Shown here piece after piece: positions 6,797 through 8,704 of a stretch of DNA of 8,704 nt (its first letter is position 1; every line of letters starts with the position of its first letter). The stretch spans positions 1-8,704 of the forward strand of contig SYKJ01000095.1 of the NCBI GenBank assembly GCA_005798205.1. The letters run 5' to 3'. The position numbers were made by a program, and so were the translations under genes. The DNA is from Bacteroidota bacterium (lineage in GTDB: Bacteria; Bacteroidota; Bacteroidia; Flavobacteriales; Crocinitomicaceae). Under the pieces are notes generated by a model. The model did no database searches, was not told the DNA's origin, and saw only the letters and a list, made by a program, of their open reading frames with translations.

Positions 6797-7780
6797 ATGA
6801 AATCATTAATAGAAGCTTTTCCACAAAATATTCACGACGCAATTGGGATTGCTAAATCAAGTACCATTCACAGACCAAAAACTGAAATTCACAACATTAT
6901 TATCTGTGGCTTAGGTGGCTCTGGAATTGGCGCAAAAATTGTTGCAAATTGGATTCAGGATGAAATAAAAATTCCTGTTGTCTTAAGTAACGAATACACT
7001 TTGCCAGCATTTGCAAGTAAAAATACCTTGGTTATTGGATCTTCCTATTCTGGAAATACAGAGGAAACGACAATGAGTATTAATGCTGCTCATGCATTGG
7101 GTTGTTCAATTATTGGTATAACAAGTGGAGGGAATTTAAAAACTTTCTGCGCACAAAATGGCTATGATTGTATTATCGTTCCTGGTGGAAATCCCCCAAG
7201 AAGTGCCTTAGCTTTTTCACTTGTTCAGTTACTTCATATTTTCGCTGAATTAGGATTTACTTCTCCTGTGCACCTTGACTCTATGGCGAAAAGTGCTAAT
7301 TACTTGAGCTCAAGCATTTCAGAAATCCAAGAAATTGGAAAAGATCTTGCAAAATTTTTATTTGGAAAAGTTGGCGTTTTTTACTCCGAAACAAAATACG
7401 AAGGTGTCATAGTTCGTGCACGACAGCAATTTAATGAAAATGCGAAATATTTGGGATGGCAACATACTATTCCAGAAATGAATCACAACGAATTAGTTGG
7501 TTGGTCTGGTGGTGATGAGCGTTTCGCTCCTGTTTTTTTTAGCACAGGTGATTTATTCCCAAGAAATCAGAAACGTTTGGAAATTACAATGGCGGCCATT
7601 GAAAAAAAAGCCGGAAAAATTTATGTGCTGCAAGCAAAAGGATCTTCGTTTATTGAGCGCTCCTTGTATTTAATTCATTTGGTAGATTGGTCTTCTTATT
7701 ATTTGTGTGAAATGAATAAAGCAGATATCATGGACATTGAGATTATTGACTATTTAAAAGGGGAATTAGCTAAATTTTAA
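6797..7780 (+). CDS. Bifunctional phosphoglucose/phosphomannose isomerase (SIS fold)
   Basis: The 327-residue product matches the archaeal/Bacteroidota type of PGI/PMI, which interconverts glucose-6-P or mannose-6-P with fructose-6-P in the cytosol. It is distinct from the roughly 550-residue classical PGI. The first SIS domain shows CGLGGSGIGAKI (37-48) and the phosphate-binding GSSYSGNTEETTMS (81-94). The family element PPRSALAF (133-140) follows. The second SIS domain carries the catalytic region: E214 in NENAK, H230 in MNHNELVGW, and K308 in CEMNKAD near the C-terminus. Their spacing agrees with the Glu/His/Lys set I recall from the Pyrobaculum enzyme, within one residue for the Lys. There is no separate promoter in the 18-base gap from the carboxylase gene. 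The stop TAA shares its last A with the ATG of lipB (TAATG), so translation is probably coupled. Which hexose phosphate is preferred cannot be read from the sequence. Confidence 0.9.
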   Translation: MKSLIEAFPQNIHDAIGIAKSSTIHRPKTEIHNIIICGLGGSGIGAKIVANWIQDEIKIPVVLSNEYTLPAFASKNTLVIGSSYSGNTEETTMSINAAHALGCSIIGITSGGNLKTFCAQNGYDCIIVPGGNPPRSALAFSLVQLLHIFAELGFTSPVHLDSMAKSANYLSSSISEIQEIGKDLAKFLFGKVGVFYSETKYEGVIVRARQQFNENAKYLGWQHTIPEMNHNELVGWSGGDERFAPVFFSTGDLFPRNQKRLEITMAAIEKKAGKIYVLQAKGSSFIERSLYLIHLVDWSSYYLCEMNKADIMDIEIIDYLKGELAKF

Positions 7781-8529
7781 TGCCTGAAAAACAAAAAGTT
7801 TACTGCCGTTACTTAGGTCTTATAGACTACAAGGAGGCCTGGGATTTTCAGGAAACTATTTTTAAAGAGGCTATTGATCTCAAAATTGCCCATCGAAATG
7901 GAAATACAACTGAAATTCCTAAGCATCATTTGATTTTCTGTGAACATCCCCACGTTTATACGCTTGGGAAAAGTGGAAGGCAAACAAACTTGTTGCTTGA
8001 CGAGGAACAATTAGATGCTAAAGAGGCGAAGTTCTACAAAATAAATCGCGGTGGAGACATCACTTATCATGGTCCAGGACAATTGGTAGTTTATCCGATT
8101 TTTGATTTAGAACAATTCTTCACAGACATTCACAAATACCTTCGATTTTTAGAAGAAGCCGTTATTCTAACACTTGCAGAATATGGAATTACTGCAGGAC
8201 GAGTAAATGGGCTAACAGGTGTTTGGATTGATGGTGAAACGAATGAAGCAAGAAAAATTTGTGCTTTTGGAGTAAAAAGTTCTCGATGGGTAACCATGCA
8301 CGGCATTGGGTTCAATGTAAATACTGATCTAAGTTATTTTTCTAATATTATTCCCTGTGGAATTCAAGATAAAGCAGTTAGTTCCATGAGCAAAGAATTG
8401 GGCATAAAGCTAAATATCGACGAAGTTGCTCAAAAGTTATTAGTTCATTTATCTGTGTTATTTGATTTTCTTCCAAGCGATATATTGGAGAAAAGTAATA
8501 GCATCAACATAAAAGATGCAGGAATATGA
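7780..8529 (+). CDS. lipB: Octanoyl-[acyl-carrier-protein]:protein N-octanoyltransferase LipB
   Basis: This cytosolic enzyme moves octanoyl groups from acyl carrier protein to lipoyl domains of pyruvate and 2-oxoglutarate dehydrogenases and GcvH, the first step of de novo lipoylation (LipA then inserts sulfur). At 249 residues it is slightly longer than E. coli LipB, with extra N-terminal and C-terminal residues. Signature motifs are present: EHPHVYTLGKSG (55-66), NRGGDITYHGPGQLVVYP (89-106) with the conserved RGGD and YHGPGQ, ARKICAFGVK (157-166) and HGIGFNVNTDL (174-184) leading to IIPCGI (190-195). The catalytic pair is K159 and C193, 34 residues apart as in the E. coli and Mycobacterium enzymes. 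The start overlaps the isomerase stop by one base. The stop overlaps the next gene's ATG (ATGA). A link to the acyl-CoA carboxylase upstream is at most indirect. Confidence 0.95.
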   Translation: MPEKQKVYCRYLGLIDYKEAWDFQETIFKEAIDLKIAHRNGNTTEIPKHHLIFCEHPHVYTLGKSGRQTNLLLDEEQLDAKEAKFYKINRGGDITYHGPGQLVVYPIFDLEQFFTDIHKYLRFLEEAVILTLAEYGITAGRVNGLTGVWIDGETNEARKICAFGVKSSRWVTMHGIGFNVNTDLSYFSNIIPCGIQDKAVSSMSKELGIKLNIDEVAQKLLVHLSVLFDFLPSDILEKSNSINIKDAGI

Positions 8530-8704
8530 AAAAAGAATTATTAGTGCCTAAAGTTGAAAATGTTGCAATTGCTCTAACTCAAAATGATTTAGAAAACGGA
8601 GAAAAAGAATACAATGTTTACCTCATCAATCTGCGAGATGACATAATGGAAGGCATTATTGTTGCTTGCTCCGGATTTGGGGAAAATCCCAATACAGGAG
8701 AAAA
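8526..8704 (+). CDS. Conserved hypothetical protein, 5' part (cut by window end)
   Basis: An open frame begins at the ATG at 8526, overlapping the lipB stop by 4 bases (ATGA), and runs off the window after 59 codons. The visible start, MKKELLVPKVENVAIALTQN, is soluble, without a signal peptide or membrane segment. The next stretch includes NVYLINLRDDIMEGIIVACS, a strand-turn-strand-like pattern. From memory, Bacteroidota genomes carry a roughly 150-residue conserved hypothetical that begins similarly and is sometimes misannotated as a phenylalanyl-tRNA synthetase fragment; no function is established that I know of. The overlap with lipB supports it as a real, co-translated gene. Confidence 0.72.
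   Translation, partial: MKKELLVPKVENVAIALTQNDLENGEKEYNVYLINLRDDIMEGIIVACSGFGENPNTGE

Noticed and set aside
7533..7540. T8 tract in the isomerase gene as a possible phase-variation site.
   Set aside because: An isolated tract in a housekeeping gene with the frame intact; expected by chance in AT-rich DNA.
7813..8315. Two minus-strand open frames (65 and 61 codons) antisense to lipB.
   Set aside because: They mirror conserved lipB motifs, and their translations show no family features.
1..8704. Search for CRISPR repeats, tRNA genes, insertion sequences, att sites or toxin-antitoxin and defence genes.
   Set aside because: No regularly spaced repeats, cloverleaf-like stretches, transposase or recombinase motifs or terminal inverted repeats were seen, and the coding density leaves no room for RNA genes.

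Overview
The window looks like an ordinary chromosomal segment of a member of the Bacteroidota, probably a flavobacterium-like marine or freshwater lineage. Four things point there. The DNA is clearly AT-rich. Start codons lack convincing Shine-Dalgarno sequences. The intergenic gaps carry the Bacteroidota-type promoter (TTG or TTTG, about 19 bases, then TAnnTTTG). Exported proteins have the typical cleavage context ending in A/S before Q. I see no mobile element, CRISPR array, tRNA or rRNA. No gap exceeds about 60 bases, so the window is almost entirely coding.

Left part (1-3263, plus strand): the 3' end of a long TPR-repeat protein is followed after 2 bases by an outer-membrane beta-barrel whose C-terminus resembles a TonB-dependent receptor but which seems to have no plug domain. 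The two are almost certainly co-translated and probably act together in the cell envelope. A small minus-strand gene (3275-3517) converges on this pair. It encodes an 80-residue exported membrane protein with a CxxC pair.

Middle (3518-5179): a short divergent gap contains overlapping promoters. The minus-strand one is a near-perfect match to the Bacteroidota consensus. The plus-strand one has its -7 box only 4 bases from the ATG, so that mRNA may be leaderless. To the right are a TPR lipoprotein and, overlapping it by 4 bases with a TTG start, an unrecognised polytopic membrane protein.

Right part (5180-8704, plus strand): a clear promoter drives an apparent operon of four genes. These are the carboxyltransferase (beta) subunit of a propionyl-CoA-type acyl-CoA carboxylase, a bifunctional phosphoglucose/phosphomannose isomerase, lipoate-pathway octanoyltransferase LipB, and a conserved-looking hypothetical protein cut by the window end. 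The last three genes overlap or abut at stop/start junctions. The operon joins housekeeping functions (propionyl-CoA/branched-chain catabolism, hexose-phosphate interconversion, protein lipoylation) without one obvious pathway.

I did not find a convincing undescribed defence, mobile or RNA system. The best leads are the TPR/plugless-barrel pair, the small CxxC membrane protein with its divergent promoter, the possible leaderless lipoprotein mRNA, the unknown membrane protein coupled to the lipoprotein, and a Cys at the substrate-specificity position of the carboxylase.
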